A stretch of 64,000 nucleotides of DNA from an uncultured Lachnospiraceae bacterium (GCA_947176505.1 CAMWQW010000009.1:62001-126000); one strand, 5' to 3'; positions 12,010 to 20,785 are shown, counted from the first letter of the stretch. Translations and numbers: made by a program. Notes: generated from the letters alone by a model not told the origin.

Positions 12010-13647
12010 ATGAACGTTAATCAAACAACGTGTGCGGCTGCTGGCCATGGTTTTGCATGGAAATCCATTGACTGGAAGAAATGTGAAGCGCAGGTTAAAA
12101 AGCTACAAGAACGTATTGTAAAGGCTAGGAAAGAAGGCAGACACGGCAAAGTGCAGTCTTTGCAATGGACGCTGACACATTCTTTTGCGGCAAAAGCTAT
12201 CGCTGTAAAAAGAGTGACAACTAACGAAGGTAAGAAAACGCCAGGAGTAGACGGAGTTTTATGGTCTACCGACAAAGCAAAGTATGAAGCTGTCCTGGAT
12301 TTAAAGAGGAATGGTTACAAACCACAGCCATTACGCAGAGTATTTATTAAGAAAGCGAATGGAAAGTTACGCCCGTTAGGAATACCAACAATGAAAGACA
12401 GGGCAATGCAGGCATTGTATCTGCTGGCTCTTGAGCCATTGGCAGAAATGACGGCAGACCCTCATTCCTATGGGTTTAGAAAAGAAAGGTGCTGTCAGGA
12501 TGCCATTCAGCAGTGCCACACAGTCCTGTCACATGGATATTCGCCACAATGGATTTTAGAGGGCGATATTAAAGGGTGTTTCGACCATATCAGCCACGAA
12601 TGGCTGCTTGCAAATATCCCAACTGACAAAAAGGTATTGAAGAAATGGTTGAAATGCGGAGTTATCTTCAAAGGGGAATTATATAGAACCGAAGAAGGTA
12701 CGATGCAGGGTGGAATCATTTCACCAACACTTGCAAACATGACATTGGACGGTATCCAGCCAATTCTTGCACAGAAGTACAGGAGGTATTCCAAAGGCGG
12801 GAAACTGTATTCGCCTATGGTGAACCTTGTACGCTATGCTGATGATTTTATCATCACAAGTGCAGAAAAGGAGGTCTTGGAAAGAGAAATTAAACCGATG
12901 CTGGTTGAATTTCTTGCTGAAAGAGGATTGGAGTTGTCAGAGGAAAAAACGGTTATCACACACATTGACGACGGTTTTGATTTTCTTGGCTTCAACATCA
13001 GAAAGTTTAAAGGCGTTCTGTTGACACAGCCGTCAAAGAAATGTGTAAAGAAATTTTTAGACGGAATCCGTTATACGATTGACAGCAATAAATCCTGTAG
13101 GCAGGAAACATTGATAAGGCTCTTAAATCCAAAGATTACAGGCTGGGCGAATTATTACAGATGCGGGGCATCATCAAAGACGTTCCAGAGAGTGGACGAC
13201 CAGATATTCCGCAAATTATGGCAGTGGGCGAAAAGGCGGCATCCGAAAAAGGGAAAACGCTGGATTGCAAACAAATACTTCCATTTCTACAAAACAAGAC
13301 GGTGGAGATTCCTTGTGGAATCAGAAAAGAATGGGAGAAAAGATATTTTTCCATTGAAACTTGCTTTTGAGACTAAAATCCTGCGGCATAAGAAAATCAA
13401 GAGCGAAGCAAACCCGTTTGATGCAGAGTGGAAGGAGTACTTTGAGGAGAGAATGACATATAAAATGCTGTTGTCTCTGAAAGGAAGAAAATCTTTGCTT
13501 TATATGTGGAACAAGCAGGAAAGAAAGTGTCCGCTATGCGGTCAGCCAATCACTGCTGAAACACAATGGAATGTACGGGAACAGAAAGAAAATGGGCAAA
13601 TTGTCCGTTATCTCGTGCATGACAAATGCTATAAACAAAATCGTTAG
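12010..13647 (+). CDS. ltrA: Group II intron reverse transcriptase/maturase
   Basis: A 545-residue intron-encoded protein that helps the RNA splice and copies it into DNA during retrohoming. The reverse transcriptase domain has LRPLGIPTMKDRAMQ, a GDIKGCFDHI block, GGIISPTLAN, and the catalytic YADDF near residue 277. A maturase (X) region follows, with GWANYYRCG. The tail carries CPLCG and a later HDKC, the zinc-binding Cys pairs of an HNH endonuclease. The usual central His pair is absent (WNVREQ where WxxHH is expected) and the tail is short, so DNA cleavage may be lost. Start chosen at 12010 because AAAGGAG lies just upstream; TTG at 11992 is less likely. Confidence 0.93.
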   Translation: MNVNQTTCAAAGHGFAWKSIDWKKCEAQVKKLQERIVKARKEGRHGKVQSLQWTLTHSFAAKAIAVKRVTTNEGKKTPGVDGVLWSTDKAKYEAVLDLKRNGYKPQPLRRVFIKKANGKLRPLGIPTMKDRAMQALYLLALEPLAEMTADPHSYGFRKERCCQDAIQQCHTVLSHGYSPQWILEGDIKGCFDHISHEWLLANIPTDKKVLKKWLKCGVIFKGELYRTEEGTMQGGIISPTLANMTLDGIQPILAQKYRRYSKGGKLYSPMVNLVRYADDFIITSAEKEVLEREIKPMLVEFLAERGLELSEEKTVITHIDDGFDFLGFNIRKFKGVLLTQPSKKCVKKFLDGIRYTIDSNKSCRQETLIRLLNPKITGWANYYRCGASSKTFQRVDDQIFRKLWQWAKRRHPKKGKRWIANKYFHFYKTRRWRFLVESEKNGRKDIFPLKLAFETKILRHKKIKSEANPFDAEWKEYFEERMTYKMLLSLKGRKSLLYMWNKQERKCPLCGQPITAETQWNVREQKENGQIVRYLVHDKCYKQNR

Positions 13648-13690
13648 TTGACTAGCCGGCATCTATATTGGTAGATGCTTTGAATTGCTT

Positions 13691-13724
13691 GAGCCGTGTG
13701 AGGGGAAACTCTCATGCACGGTTC
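13691..13724 (+). ncRNA. Group II intron domain V
   Basis: This 34-base segment begins GAGCCGTGTGAGG and ends CATGCACGGTTC. It folds into the conserved domain V hairpin with the catalytic AGC-type triad region and a GAAA tetraloop. Domain VI follows, a GGCGGTA/TACCGC hairpin with an unpaired A near the 3' end that would supply the branch point. Both lie immediately downstream of the maturase gene, as expected. Confidence 0.9.
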
Positions 13725-13765
13725 TTAGAGGGGAAGGCGGTAGTAATACCGCTGACCTACTCGAC

Positions 13766-14752
13766 AAGCCTTCATGTATTGAACAGCGTGAGGGGCGTGG
13801 CGTAAGGCAGGGCAACGAGAATGACGAGGTGGCTATCTACCGTTATGTCACAAAAGGGACATTTGACGCTTATTCTTGGTCGCTGGTCGAAAATAAGCAG
13901 CGTTTCATTTCGCAGGTCATGACAAGCAGGGCTGTGTCAAGAACCTGTGAGGATATTGACGAGGCAACCCTTTCGTATGCGGAGATAAAAGCCGTGGCGA
14001 CAGGGAACCCGCTGATAAAAGAAAAAATGCAGCTTGAAAATGACGTACAGCGCCTGAAAATGCTAAAAAGCAGTTATGACAGCCAGCGGTATACCCTGCA
14101 GGATAATTTCATGATCCGTTACCCGAAACTTATCAAGGCTGCTGCGGCAAAACTGGAATGTGTGCGTGAGGACACAAAAGCTGTGGAGGCGGCGCTTATT
14201 GCGGAACCGGATTTTGCCATTACCATTGACACTGCAGGAAACAGCGTAAAATTCACAGACCGCACGGATGGCGGCACGGTCATGCTTCAGGAGATCAGCA
14301 AATGCAAGAATTCGGATACCACCCATATCGGGAGTTACAAAGGGTTTGAACTTCTGGTGGAAAAGAACATCATCGGTTCAAATTATTTGGTGCTGCGGGG
14401 AAAGACAGACTACAAGGTGGAACTTTCCGCAAGCCCCGTGGGGAACATGGTGAAGCTTGAAAACCTCTGCCACGGCATATCTGTCAATATATCGGAACTG
14501 GAAAAACGCATTGAACAGTACCAGCGTGATATGGAGCAGTCAAAGCAGGAATATGACAAACCTTTCACACAGGAAGATGAACTGAATGAGAAAACCGCAC
14601 GTCTGAATGAGCTGAATGTACAATTGGATCTTGAGAACGGAAAGACTGAGGAAATAGACCTGTGCGAAAAACAGGACAATGCAAGGGTGGCGGAACCGGA
14701 CAGTTACCATGCAGATTACCGCAGCCTGCCGCCCGGAAAAGAGGGACGATGA
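13766..14752 (+). CDS. Giant helicase protein, 3' exon
   Basis: The last 328 residues of the interrupted helicase. It begins at the intron junction with KPSCIEQREGRGVRQGN, the motif VI region of SNF2/SF2 helicases including its arginine finger, and continues with YRYVTKGTFDAYSWSLVENKQRF, typical of these element helicases. A long charged helical C-terminus follows. On unspliced RNA it is out of reach of the 5' part, although an in-frame stretch runs upstream to 13685 inside the intron. Its stop overlaps the sortase start (ATGA, 14749-14752), which indicates translational coupling. Confidence 0.9.
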   Translation, partial: KPSCIEQREGRGVRQGNENDEVAIYRYVTKGTFDAYSWSLVENKQRFISQVMTSRAVSRTCEDIDEATLSYAEIKAVATGNPLIKEKMQLENDVQRLKMLKSSYDSQRYTLQDNFMIRYPKLIKAAAAKLECVREDTKAVEAALIAEPDFAITIDTAGNSVKFTDRTDGGTVMLQEISKCKNSDTTHIGSYKGFELLVEKNIIGSNYLVLRGKTDYKVELSASPVGNMVKLENLCHGISVNISELEKRIEQYQRDMEQSKQEYDKPFTQEDELNEKTARLNELNVQLDLENGKTEEIDLCEKQDNARVAEPDSYHADYRSLPPGKEGR

Positions 14753-15390
14753 TACGGAAAATCTTGGCAGCAGTATTGATTACGGCGGGACTGGCGGCTA
14801 TGTCAGTCCCCCTTTTCTATCATTTCTACGGGAACCAAAAGACCAATGAACTGATAGAACAGTTTGAGCAAAGCGTGGAACAGGAGCATATGGAGGATGA
14901 TGAAAAAGAGGAAGAAAAGGAAAGAAAAAATGAAACGGAGGCGGCGGATACCAAAGCCCCCATTAATGAAGCGGATGCAGCCCTGCTTTCGTCCGGGAAT
15001 GTGATCGGTCTGATTGAGATAGAAGCCTTAGACCTGAAATATCCCGTTGTGGAGGGTGCGGACAGTAAGCAGCTTGCTTATGGGATCGGGCATATATCCG
15101 ACACGGCGGCAATCGGAAGTATTGGGAACTGTGTGCTTGCCGGACACAGGGGGAGCAGGTACGGCACTTATTTCAAGTACCTTAACAGGCTTTCCGAGGG
15201 GGATATGGTAAAGATTACGGACAAAGAGGGAAACGTGCATCAGTATGAAGTCGTTTCTTGGGAAGTCGTAGGACCGTATGACAATTCCGTGAAAGCGCAG
15301 GGGGAAGAAACGGAGCTTACCCTGCTGACCTGTGAGAACAGCGGAACCATGCGCCTTATTTACCACTGTATCTATATGGAGGGCGAATAG
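14749..15390 (+). CDS. Sortase family transpeptidase (class D-like)
   Basis: Membrane-anchored cysteine transpeptidase that would fix surface proteins to the wall, perhaps an adhesin of the conjugation machinery. Residues about 4-24 form an N-terminal membrane anchor, followed by an acidic, charged spacer (residues 30-75) and the sortase barrel. The catalytic His is in LAGHRGSRYG, the Cys in LTLLTCENSG and the Arg in MRLIYHC. It is 213 residues long with the start overlapping the helicase stop. No LPxTG substrate is visible in the window, so its target must lie elsewhere. Confidence 0.88.
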   Translation: MIRKILAAVLITAGLAAMSVPLFYHFYGNQKTNELIEQFEQSVEQEHMEDDEKEEEKERKNETEAADTKAPINEADAALLSSGNVIGLIEIEALDLKYPVVEGADSKQLAYGIGHISDTAAIGSIGNCVLAGHRGSRYGTYFKYLNRLSEGDMVKITDKEGNVHQYEVVSWEVVGPYDNSVKAQGEETELTLLTCENSGTMRLIYHCIYMEGE

Positions 15391-15391
15391 C

Positions 15392-15937
15392 ATGGGAGAG
15401 GACAGAAAGAAATACCAGTTTGGCACGGTGGAGGACATTCTGCGGGAAAGCAGCGCTGAACCAACAGAACCGGACAGAGAGATGGATATGGACGGCGGCA
15501 TACTGTTCACAAGCGGTATCCATGTTTACCTGCCACGTTATGAGATCAACGTGCATGAGGGTTTTTTCTGCCATATGGAAGATGGGCGGCTTGTACCGCT
15601 GACTTTCCTGACCGTCATTTATGACAGGTCGGATAAGGAATACCTGTATGATGCAGAGGAAAATTTCGTGGACACGGTGCATGAATGGCTGGACGGGCAA
15701 TGCACACCGGAACAGTTGGAACAGGAGCCTTGTGAAGTGAGAGGGACCAGGGAGGAGTTAATGCAAAATCAGAGATTTCACATGGCAAATTTGTGCGGAG
15801 GCACAAATTCGCAGGAATCTGACAATAGAACGGGGGATTTAGATGGAAAAGGCATACAGACTGGGGGAAGTGGAAGAAATCCTTGCGGAGATGGAACAGC
15901 TTGCAGAAGTGCCGGACGACATCATGGAAAGCGATGA
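15392..15937 (+). CDS. Hypothetical protein, paralogue of the next gene
   Basis: This 181-residue protein and its downstream neighbour share one plan: an N-terminal helix (FGTVEDILRE / LGEVEEILAE), the core HVYLPRYEINVHEGFFC / WWVHIPELGLNLHEGIFC, then a hydrophobic strand and a helix. They look like tandem duplicates. The last 32 or so residues (Gly- and Arg-rich) are read out of frame through the start of the next gene, a 95-base overlap. That tail may therefore come from a lost stop or frameshift. The ATG is 1 base after the sortase stop. Function unknown. Confidence 0.65.
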   Translation: MGEDRKKYQFGTVEDILRESSAEPTEPDREMDMDGGILFTSGIHVYLPRYEINVHEGFFCHMEDGRLVPLTFLTVIYDRSDKEYLYDAEENFVDTVHEWLDGQCTPEQLEQEPCEVRGTREELMQNQRFHMANLCGGTNSQESDNRTGDLDGKGIQTGGSGRNPCGDGTACRSAGRHHGKR

Positions 15938-16232
15938 AGATTACCAGATTGTCATAAGCGGATGGTGGGTGCATATCCCGGAACTGGGGCTGAACCTGCA
16001 TGAAGGGATATTCTGCAATTATGATGGGGAAGAAGGCGGCTATCTGCCTGATTTTGCAATTACCGTCGTGAAAGAGGAAGGGCAGACAGAGGAAGAATGG
16101 ATTTACTATGAACAGGACGGCTTTCTGATAACCCTTGCGAATTACCTGCATGGGAAAACGGACTTGGGGCATTTGGAACAATTATTCTGTTTTATCCGTA
16201 TGCCGGATGAAAGCCAGCCAACAGAAGAATGA
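15843..16232 (+). CDS. Hypothetical protein, paralogue of the previous gene
   Basis: A 129-residue acidic soluble protein with the same fold signature as the upstream gene (GWWVHIPELGLNLHEGIFC). No catalytic motif or membrane segment was found. It starts inside the 3' end of its paralogue at an ATG following GGGGG. A weak hairpin lies after its stop (about 16230-16267) and precedes the SpoVG gene. Function unknown; its constant place in the element suggests a transfer or regulatory accessory. Confidence 0.7.
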   Translation: MEKAYRLGEVEEILAEMEQLAEVPDDIMESDEDYQIVISGWWVHIPELGLNLHEGIFCNYDGEEGGYLPDFAITVVKEEGQTEEEWIYYEQDGFLITLANYLHGKTDLGHLEQLFCFIRMPDESQPTEE

Positions 16233-16315
16233 ACCTGCCTGATATTTTCCAGTAAGGGGCAGTTCAGATAAGAAAAAATATTTTATCGTCCAGAAGGATA
16301 GAAAAGGAGGAACTT

Positions 16316-16984
16316 ATGGAGTATTCAATCCAGTTAAACGCAGTAAACAACCCGGAGAAAAACGTGCGGGCATTTGCAACCGTGGTGTTCGGGGACAGCT
16401 TCAAGGTTACGAATGTGGCAGTGCTTGAGGGCAGCAAGGGCAATTTCGTATCCATGCCCAGTTTCCGCACAAAGGAAAGGGACGAGTACAACAATCCGGT
16501 TTATAAGGATGTGTGCAACCCGATCACAAAGGAGTTCCGTGAGGAACTGTATGGGGACATCTTAAAGCTCTATGACGAAATGGAGCAGACTGGAAAGGCG
16601 GAGGTCAAGATGGAGGCTGACGAACCGGACGAGCCGGAGTTCACGGTAAGGGTAACGCCTTTTGAGCGTGCGGGCAGCAACATGGTAGGTCTTGCGAGCA
16701 TCGTGCTGAATGACAGCTTTGCGGTAGGCAACGTGAGCGTGGTGGAGGGTAAGAACGGAATGTTCGTGGCAATGCCGTCTTATAAGGCGGGCAACAAGTA
16801 CAGGGACGTATGTTTCCCGATCACAAAGGAGTTCAGGGAAAAGCTCAACGATGCGGTGCTTGAAACTTACCAACAGGCAAAGGAACAGGCGATGCAGGAA
16901 GGACAGGAACGTGCCTCACAGCAGATGCAGACCGATGACAGGGGCTTTATGAAGGTCAGCGGGGAGCCGCTGCCGTTCCGTTAA
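16316..16984 (+). CDS. Tandem SpoVG-domain protein
   Basis: SpoVG proteins are small site-specific nucleic-acid-binding regulators, about 90-100 residues long. This 222-residue protein holds two copies. Copy one (residues about 1-85) has VRAFATVVFGDSFKVTNVAV and KDVCNPITKEFREEL. Copy two (about 102-185) has MVGLASIVLNDSFAVGNVSV and RDVCFPITKEFREKL. A polar linker separates them and the tail is Gln-rich. The start has a strong AAAAGGAGG. SpoVG-domain proteins are frequent on clostridial conjugative elements, where they probably regulate element genes. The duplicated form could act like a pre-formed dimer. Confidence 0.87.
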   Translation: MEYSIQLNAVNNPEKNVRAFATVVFGDSFKVTNVAVLEGSKGNFVSMPSFRTKERDEYNNPVYKDVCNPITKEFREELYGDILKLYDEMEQTGKAEVKMEADEPDEPEFTVRVTPFERAGSNMVGLASIVLNDSFAVGNVSVVEGKNGMFVAMPSYKAGNKYRDVCFPITKEFREKLNDAVLETYQQAKEQAMQEGQERASQQMQTDDRGFMKVSGEPLPFR

Positions 16985-17053
16985 GCAGTTATTATACCAA
17001 TAAAATGTGAAAGGGCAGGGCGGGAAAACCGCCCTGCGGAAAGGAATAAAAAT

Positions 17054-17947
17054 ATGGAAATGACAGAAAATATGCAGCTTACAAAGGAACAGAACCTTAT
17101 GGAACTGATGGAACTGCTCCGCAAGAACAATATGAAAGAGGCTGCAAACAGCATATTTGAAATGGCAGCGTATGTTGATGTCATGGAGAAAAAGATGGAT
17201 TCGGTCTTAGAGGAACTGGGGACGGTGAAAGACCAGCTTCATAAGATGGAAGAACGTGAGGCAGAGAAAGGGCTGAAACAGTCACTCAAAAGGGCAGTAA
17301 ACAAGCTGGAACAGGACTGCAAAGCTATGAAAGAAAAACTGTTTGAGGTTAAGACAGAGATCAAGGCAAAGGCAGGGGAGATTGTAACAGCGGCAAAGCA
17401 GAAAGGGAAAACTGCCTTAAATAAAGTGGCGGAGTTTCTTGGGATTAAGAAGAAATTAGAAAATATCCGCCAGAACGTACAGGAATCCATAGCAGATGTG
17501 GATAAGAGCATTGGAAAGATTGACGCTTTCGGCACAGGCATGAGGGAAGCTGGACAGAAGATCGCCAACACGTTCCGTACATTTGCGGATAAACCGGAAA
17601 AGGAGTATGGGGAAAAGAAGTTCTCAAAGACAGAGCTGGTAAAAAAGCCTTTTCAGGCAAAGAGAAAGCTGCTGTCCGGTATCTTGAACTGTGCAGATGC
17701 CGCCATAGAAAAGACGGAACGGCTTGCCGCAGATGTGAAAAAGTATCAGACGGATAAGGCAGAACGGGAAATGGGCAGCGTTGGCAGCATGGAACCTGTT
17801 AATCCGGTTGAACTTGCAGTAGTGGCAGAGCCGGAGTTCCAGTATGGGGCAGAGGCTTTTGAGGCACATCAGCAGGAAACAGAGAAAGAAATGGCAAAGG
17901 ATAAAGCAACAAAGAATGTACCTGTAAAAAGCGGAAAAAGCCGATAG
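17054..17947 (+). CDS. DUF6674 family protein of conjugative element
   Basis: A 297-residue, strongly helical charged protein. The N-terminus (MELMELLRKNNMKEAANSIFEMAAYVDVME) is typical of the DUF6674 family as I recall it. Long coiled-coil segments (residues about 45-150 and 165-230) follow, with a Glu/Lys-rich tail. There is no signal peptide or membrane span. A perfect GCAGGGCGG/CCGCCCTGC hairpin lies 16 bases before the start (17015-17037) and may influence translation. This is the last GC-rich backbone gene before the AT-rich cargo. Function unknown. Confidence 0.75.
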   Translation: MEMTENMQLTKEQNLMELMELLRKNNMKEAANSIFEMAAYVDVMEKKMDSVLEELGTVKDQLHKMEEREAEKGLKQSLKRAVNKLEQDCKAMKEKLFEVKTEIKAKAGEIVTAAKQKGKTALNKVAEFLGIKKKLENIRQNVQESIADVDKSIGKIDAFGTGMREAGQKIANTFRTFADKPEKEYGEKKFSKTELVKKPFQAKRKLLSGILNCADAAIEKTERLAADVKKYQTDKAEREMGSVGSMEPVNPVELAVVAEPEFQYGAEAFEAHQQETEKEMAKDKATKNVPVKSGKSR

Positions 17948-17949
17948 AG

Positions 17950-17998
17950 AAAAGTCCTCTTGAATTAAACTTAGGTTTGATTCAAGGGGACTTTTGGT
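17950..17998 (+). terminator. Intrinsic terminator closing the ICE backbone operon
   Basis: AAAAGTCCTCTTGAAT (17950-17965) pairs with ATTCAAGGGGACTTTT (17980-17995), allowing one G-T pair. The T run is short. It lies between the DUF6674 gene and the first paired-box promoter of the cargo. Confidence 0.8.
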
Positions 17999-18004
17999 AT
18001 TATT

Positions 18005-18074
18005 GGTCGTTTTCTGCAAAAACAGGTCACTTTCTGCAAGGTGTATTTTCGTTTGTAAATGAGTATGTTAGCAT
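18005..18074 (+). promoter_or_regulatory. Paired TTTCTGCAA boxes and promoter for radical SAM/EamA operon
   Basis: Two GGTCRYTTTCTGCAA repeats have core boxes at 18011-18019 and 18031-18039, a 20-bp period. A -10-like TATGTT/TAGCAT lies about 25-30 bases after the second box, with no good -35, as for an activator-dependent promoter. The spacing fits a LytTR-type dimer. This is one of nine such sites. Confidence 0.75.
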
Positions 18075-18201
18075 TGTGAAGGACAGCGGTTCAAAATAAT
18101 ATATGAAATACAGTGAATTATTTCGTAATGTATTAATTTTATTAAGCAATAGTATATTAATGGAATCGTATTTGTTACAAGCACAATTGAAAGGAGACGT
18201 T

Positions 18202-19803
18202 ATGAAAATCGCATTAGTTAATGCTCAAACTATTAATAATAAGATGAGGGAAATGTATGGATATCATGAAAATCTTGGTTTAGGATTAATCCATGCTTGT
18301 ATTGAAAAGGAAGAAGGCTGCAATGTAGTATCGTATGATTTAAGAATCCAAAGGCTTAATGAGTATGAAATGGCTGAAATTATTCTTAAAGAAAAATTTA
18401 ATGTAGTTGCTTTTAGTGTAAATTATGCAACAATGGAATCGGCAGTTCTTATTGCACAATTAATCAAATTTCATCGTTCTGACGTATATATAGTCTTTGG
18501 TGGAGAACACGCAACATATTTAGATATTGAAATATTGGAGCGCTACTCATTTGTAAATGCGGTGGTTCGTGGTGAAGGAGAACAAACTTTTATTGATTTA
18601 ATAAAATGTTTAAAAAATGACAAGAATTTGAAAAGCGTTGCAGGAATTACATATAGTGAAGATGGTAAGATTATACAAAACGAGAACAGAATACCTATAA
18701 GTAATTTAGATTCTGTTCCTTTTGCATCAAAACAGTTAGTAAAATTGGCACTAAAGAATAATGTGCCAATAGAAATAGGAATATTAGCTCAGAGGGGATG
18801 TCCTTTTACATGCTCATTCTGCAATGCATATAAGTTTTTTTCAAATGAATATGGAATAGGGCAAACGAGAACACGTACACCGGAGAATGTTGTTTTGGAA
18901 ATGAAGCAATTATATCCATATTTCAGGGATAATCATAAAATGATATTGCATTTTTATGATGCCACTTTTGTAACCAAATCTAAGAAAAGTAGGGAATGGA
19001 TTGAAAAATTTATTGATCTTTTAGAAAAGAGTGAAATTAGGATACCATTTGATGCATTTATAAGGGCAGATAGTTTTGATTTCGATAAACAGGAGGATAT
19101 AGACTTAATTGAACGTTTGAAAGGGGTAGGATTTATTGGAACCTATTTAGGGCTTGAGGCTGGTGACGATGAAGTGTTGGAATTGTACAACAAAAAAGTT
19201 CATACTAATGATTCTCATTATACAATAGAAAAGTTATATAATATGGGAATAGAGGGTTCTACAAATGGGGTTATTTGTTTTCATCAGGCAGTATCGCTAA
19301 AAGAAGTCAAAAATACGGTTTCTTTTCTTAAAAGTATTGGATTTTGTAGTTTGTGGAATGTTTCATCAAGGGCAGAAACTCTTCCGGGAATTAATCTTTC
19401 AAAAGATATGCAGTTAAAAGAACGGCGTAATTTATGGGATGTACAAAATTATTCTTTCTATAGCAAAGAAGTTGAAGAAATATATGATATTACCCTATTT
19501 ATAAAAGAAAACTTCTTTGTTGCTCAGTATGAAGATTATTTGATAAGAAAACTTCGTGAACAGGTAAAACTGGAAATCTTCTACAAAAATACACAGGAAA
19601 GTTATGAAATTAGAGAGAAATTAGAGAAGAGCATACATACTTTACAGAATTTAACATATTGCTTTATGATTGATTTGATAGAAAAGCTTGAAAATGGAGA
19701 ACAAATCAATAGCAATATCTATAAAGATGAAATTATTAAATATGTAAATGATTTATTTATGGAACTTTCTAATATTGCTAATCAATTTGCTGAATTTTTA
19801 TGA
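18202..19803 (+). CDS. B12-binding-domain radical SAM protein
   Basis: A 533-residue iron-sulfur enzyme of the class with an N-terminal cobalamin-binding-like domain. Residues 1-150 form a Rossmann-type fold (VVAFSVNYATMES, VYIVFGGEHATYL). The cluster motif is RGCPFTCSFC, giving CX3CX2C, followed by TIM-barrel features (FYDATFV, GTYLGLEAGDDEVLELYNKK). The C-terminal 130 residues are helical. Such enzymes often methylate unreactive carbons or rearrange small molecules or peptides. Start 18202 is preferred for its AAAGGAG; an in-frame ATG at 18103 would add 33 residues. It overlaps the transporter gene. The substrate is unknown and no precursor peptide is obvious beside it. Confidence 0.85.
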   Translation: MKIALVNAQTINNKMREMYGYHENLGLGLIHACIEKEEGCNVVSYDLRIQRLNEYEMAEIILKEKFNVVAFSVNYATMESAVLIAQLIKFHRSDVYIVFGGEHATYLDIEILERYSFVNAVVRGEGEQTFIDLIKCLKNDKNLKSVAGITYSEDGKIIQNENRIPISNLDSVPFASKQLVKLALKNNVPIEIGILAQRGCPFTCSFCNAYKFFSNEYGIGQTRTRTPENVVLEMKQLYPYFRDNHKMILHFYDATFVTKSKKSREWIEKFIDLLEKSEIRIPFDAFIRADSFDFDKQEDIDLIERLKGVGFIGTYLGLEAGDDEVLELYNKKVHTNDSHYTIEKLYNMGIEGSTNGVICFHQAVSLKEVKNTVSFLKSIGFCSLWNVSSRAETLPGINLSKDMQLKERRNLWDVQNYSFYSKEVEEIYDITLFIKENFFVAQYEDYLIRKLREQVKLEIFYKNTQESYEIREKLEKSIHTLQNLTYCFMIDLIEKLENGEQINSNIYKDEIIKYVNDLFMELSNIANQFAEFL

Positions 19804-19817
19804 TGGGAGATATAATA

Positions 19818-20711
19818 ATGGAAAACAATATTAATAGAAATATTAATGCGAAATTATTAGTTTCTGCTTTTTTTTGGGGTGGTTCATCAATTGCTGCTAA
19901 AATACTTATGCAGTATGCATCTCCTCCAATATCCACATTTGCCAGGTTTGGTGGTGCTGCCGTTGTTCTTTTCTTGATTGTTAGAATACCTGCAGGGAAA
20001 GTTAAAATAAGTCTTAATGAACATATAAAATTGGCTGTTTTAGGATTAGTGGGTGTATCTCTATGCTATTATTTTTATTTTAGAGGTTTAGAGATAAGTT
20101 CAACATTTAATGCAGCATTGTTTGAAGCAACTACTCCTTTATTGACCTTTTTAATAGCATTAATATGTAGAAAAGAGAATTTTAATAAATTACAATTTAT
20201 AGGATTACTTGTAGCCTATTTTGGGGTAATGGTAATTGCAGCACAAGGAAATATGCGGAATATCATTGATATGAAATTTAATTTTGGTGATTTGCTTTTA
20301 TTGGCAAGTACCGTGTGCTTTGCAGTTTATAATATATTATGCAAAGAATTTACTACCAAATTATCAGCTACGTTAGAAACATTTTATATTTTTGCATATG
20401 GTACAATAGGTTTACTTCCTTGGTTAATTATGAGCATAAGGGAGAGCATGAAAATTGATTTGATTTTAAATGTATATAGCATAGGTTGCATAGCATTTTT
20501 AGCAATAGGTTCTTCTGCTATTGCATATCTTTTCTTTAATCAAGGAATTGAAAAGATAGGAGCCTCTAAAGCATCAGAATGCATTAATTTAGTTCCCGTT
20601 ATTGCAATAATTCTTACTTTGATAGTTTTAAGAGATATACCGCAGACATATCAAATTGTTGGTGCAATAATAATTTTGCTAGGAGTGTACATATCAAAAA
20701 AAAGTAAGTAG
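19818..20711 (+). CDS. EamA/DMT family transporter
   Basis: A 298-residue integral membrane protein with ten predicted spans in two homologous EamA halves, typical of drug/metabolite exporters. Motifs include the N-terminal FFWGGSSIAAKILMQ and the second-half ILLGVYISKK ending. The ATG at 19818 follows GGGAGA; an upstream in-frame start at 19800 overlaps the radical SAM stop. Tight linkage suggests that it exports the product of the radical SAM enzyme; that is inference. Confidence 0.88.
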   Translation: MENNINRNINAKLLVSAFFWGGSSIAAKILMQYASPPISTFARFGGAAVVLFLIVRIPAGKVKISLNEHIKLAVLGLVGVSLCYYFYFRGLEISSTFNAALFEATTPLLTFLIALICRKENFNKLQFIGLLVAYFGVMVIAAQGNMRNIIDMKFNFGDLLLLASTVCFAVYNILCKEFTTKLSATLETFYIFAYGTIGLLPWLIMSIRESMKIDLILNVYSIGCIAFLAIGSSAIAYLFFNQGIEKIGASKASECINLVPVIAIILTLIVLRDIPQTYQIVGAIIILLGVYISKKSK

Positions 20712-20725
20712 TACGAAAATAGAGT

Positions 20726-20771
20726 AAACATCCGCTTGAATTGACCTAGAGTTTAATTCAAGTGGATGTTT
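20726..20771 (+). terminator. Intrinsic terminator after the EamA gene
   Basis: AAACATCCGCTTGAATT (20726-20742) pairs with AATTCAAGTGGATGTTT (20755-20771). Paired TTTCTGCAA-type boxes follow directly, the same terminator-then-boxes layout seen at several junctions in this cargo. Confidence 0.8.
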
Positions 20772-20785
20772 GAGTAATTGGTCAT

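Larger units (their letters stand above)
11394..13765 (+). mobile_element. Group II intron inserted in the helicase gene
   Basis: The element starts with GTGCGAC, matching the group II 5' consensus GUGYG, right after the codon for the Trp in DCPW. It ends ...CTACTCGAC before AAG at 13766. Removing 2372 bases joins DCPW to KPSCIEQREG, which restores the conserved helicase motif and the frame. About 600 bases of structured RNA (11394-11991) precede the maturase gene, and domains V and VI follow it. The intron is in sense orientation, so splicing can rescue the host gene. Boundaries rest on the restored protein and end consensus. Confidence 0.92.
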
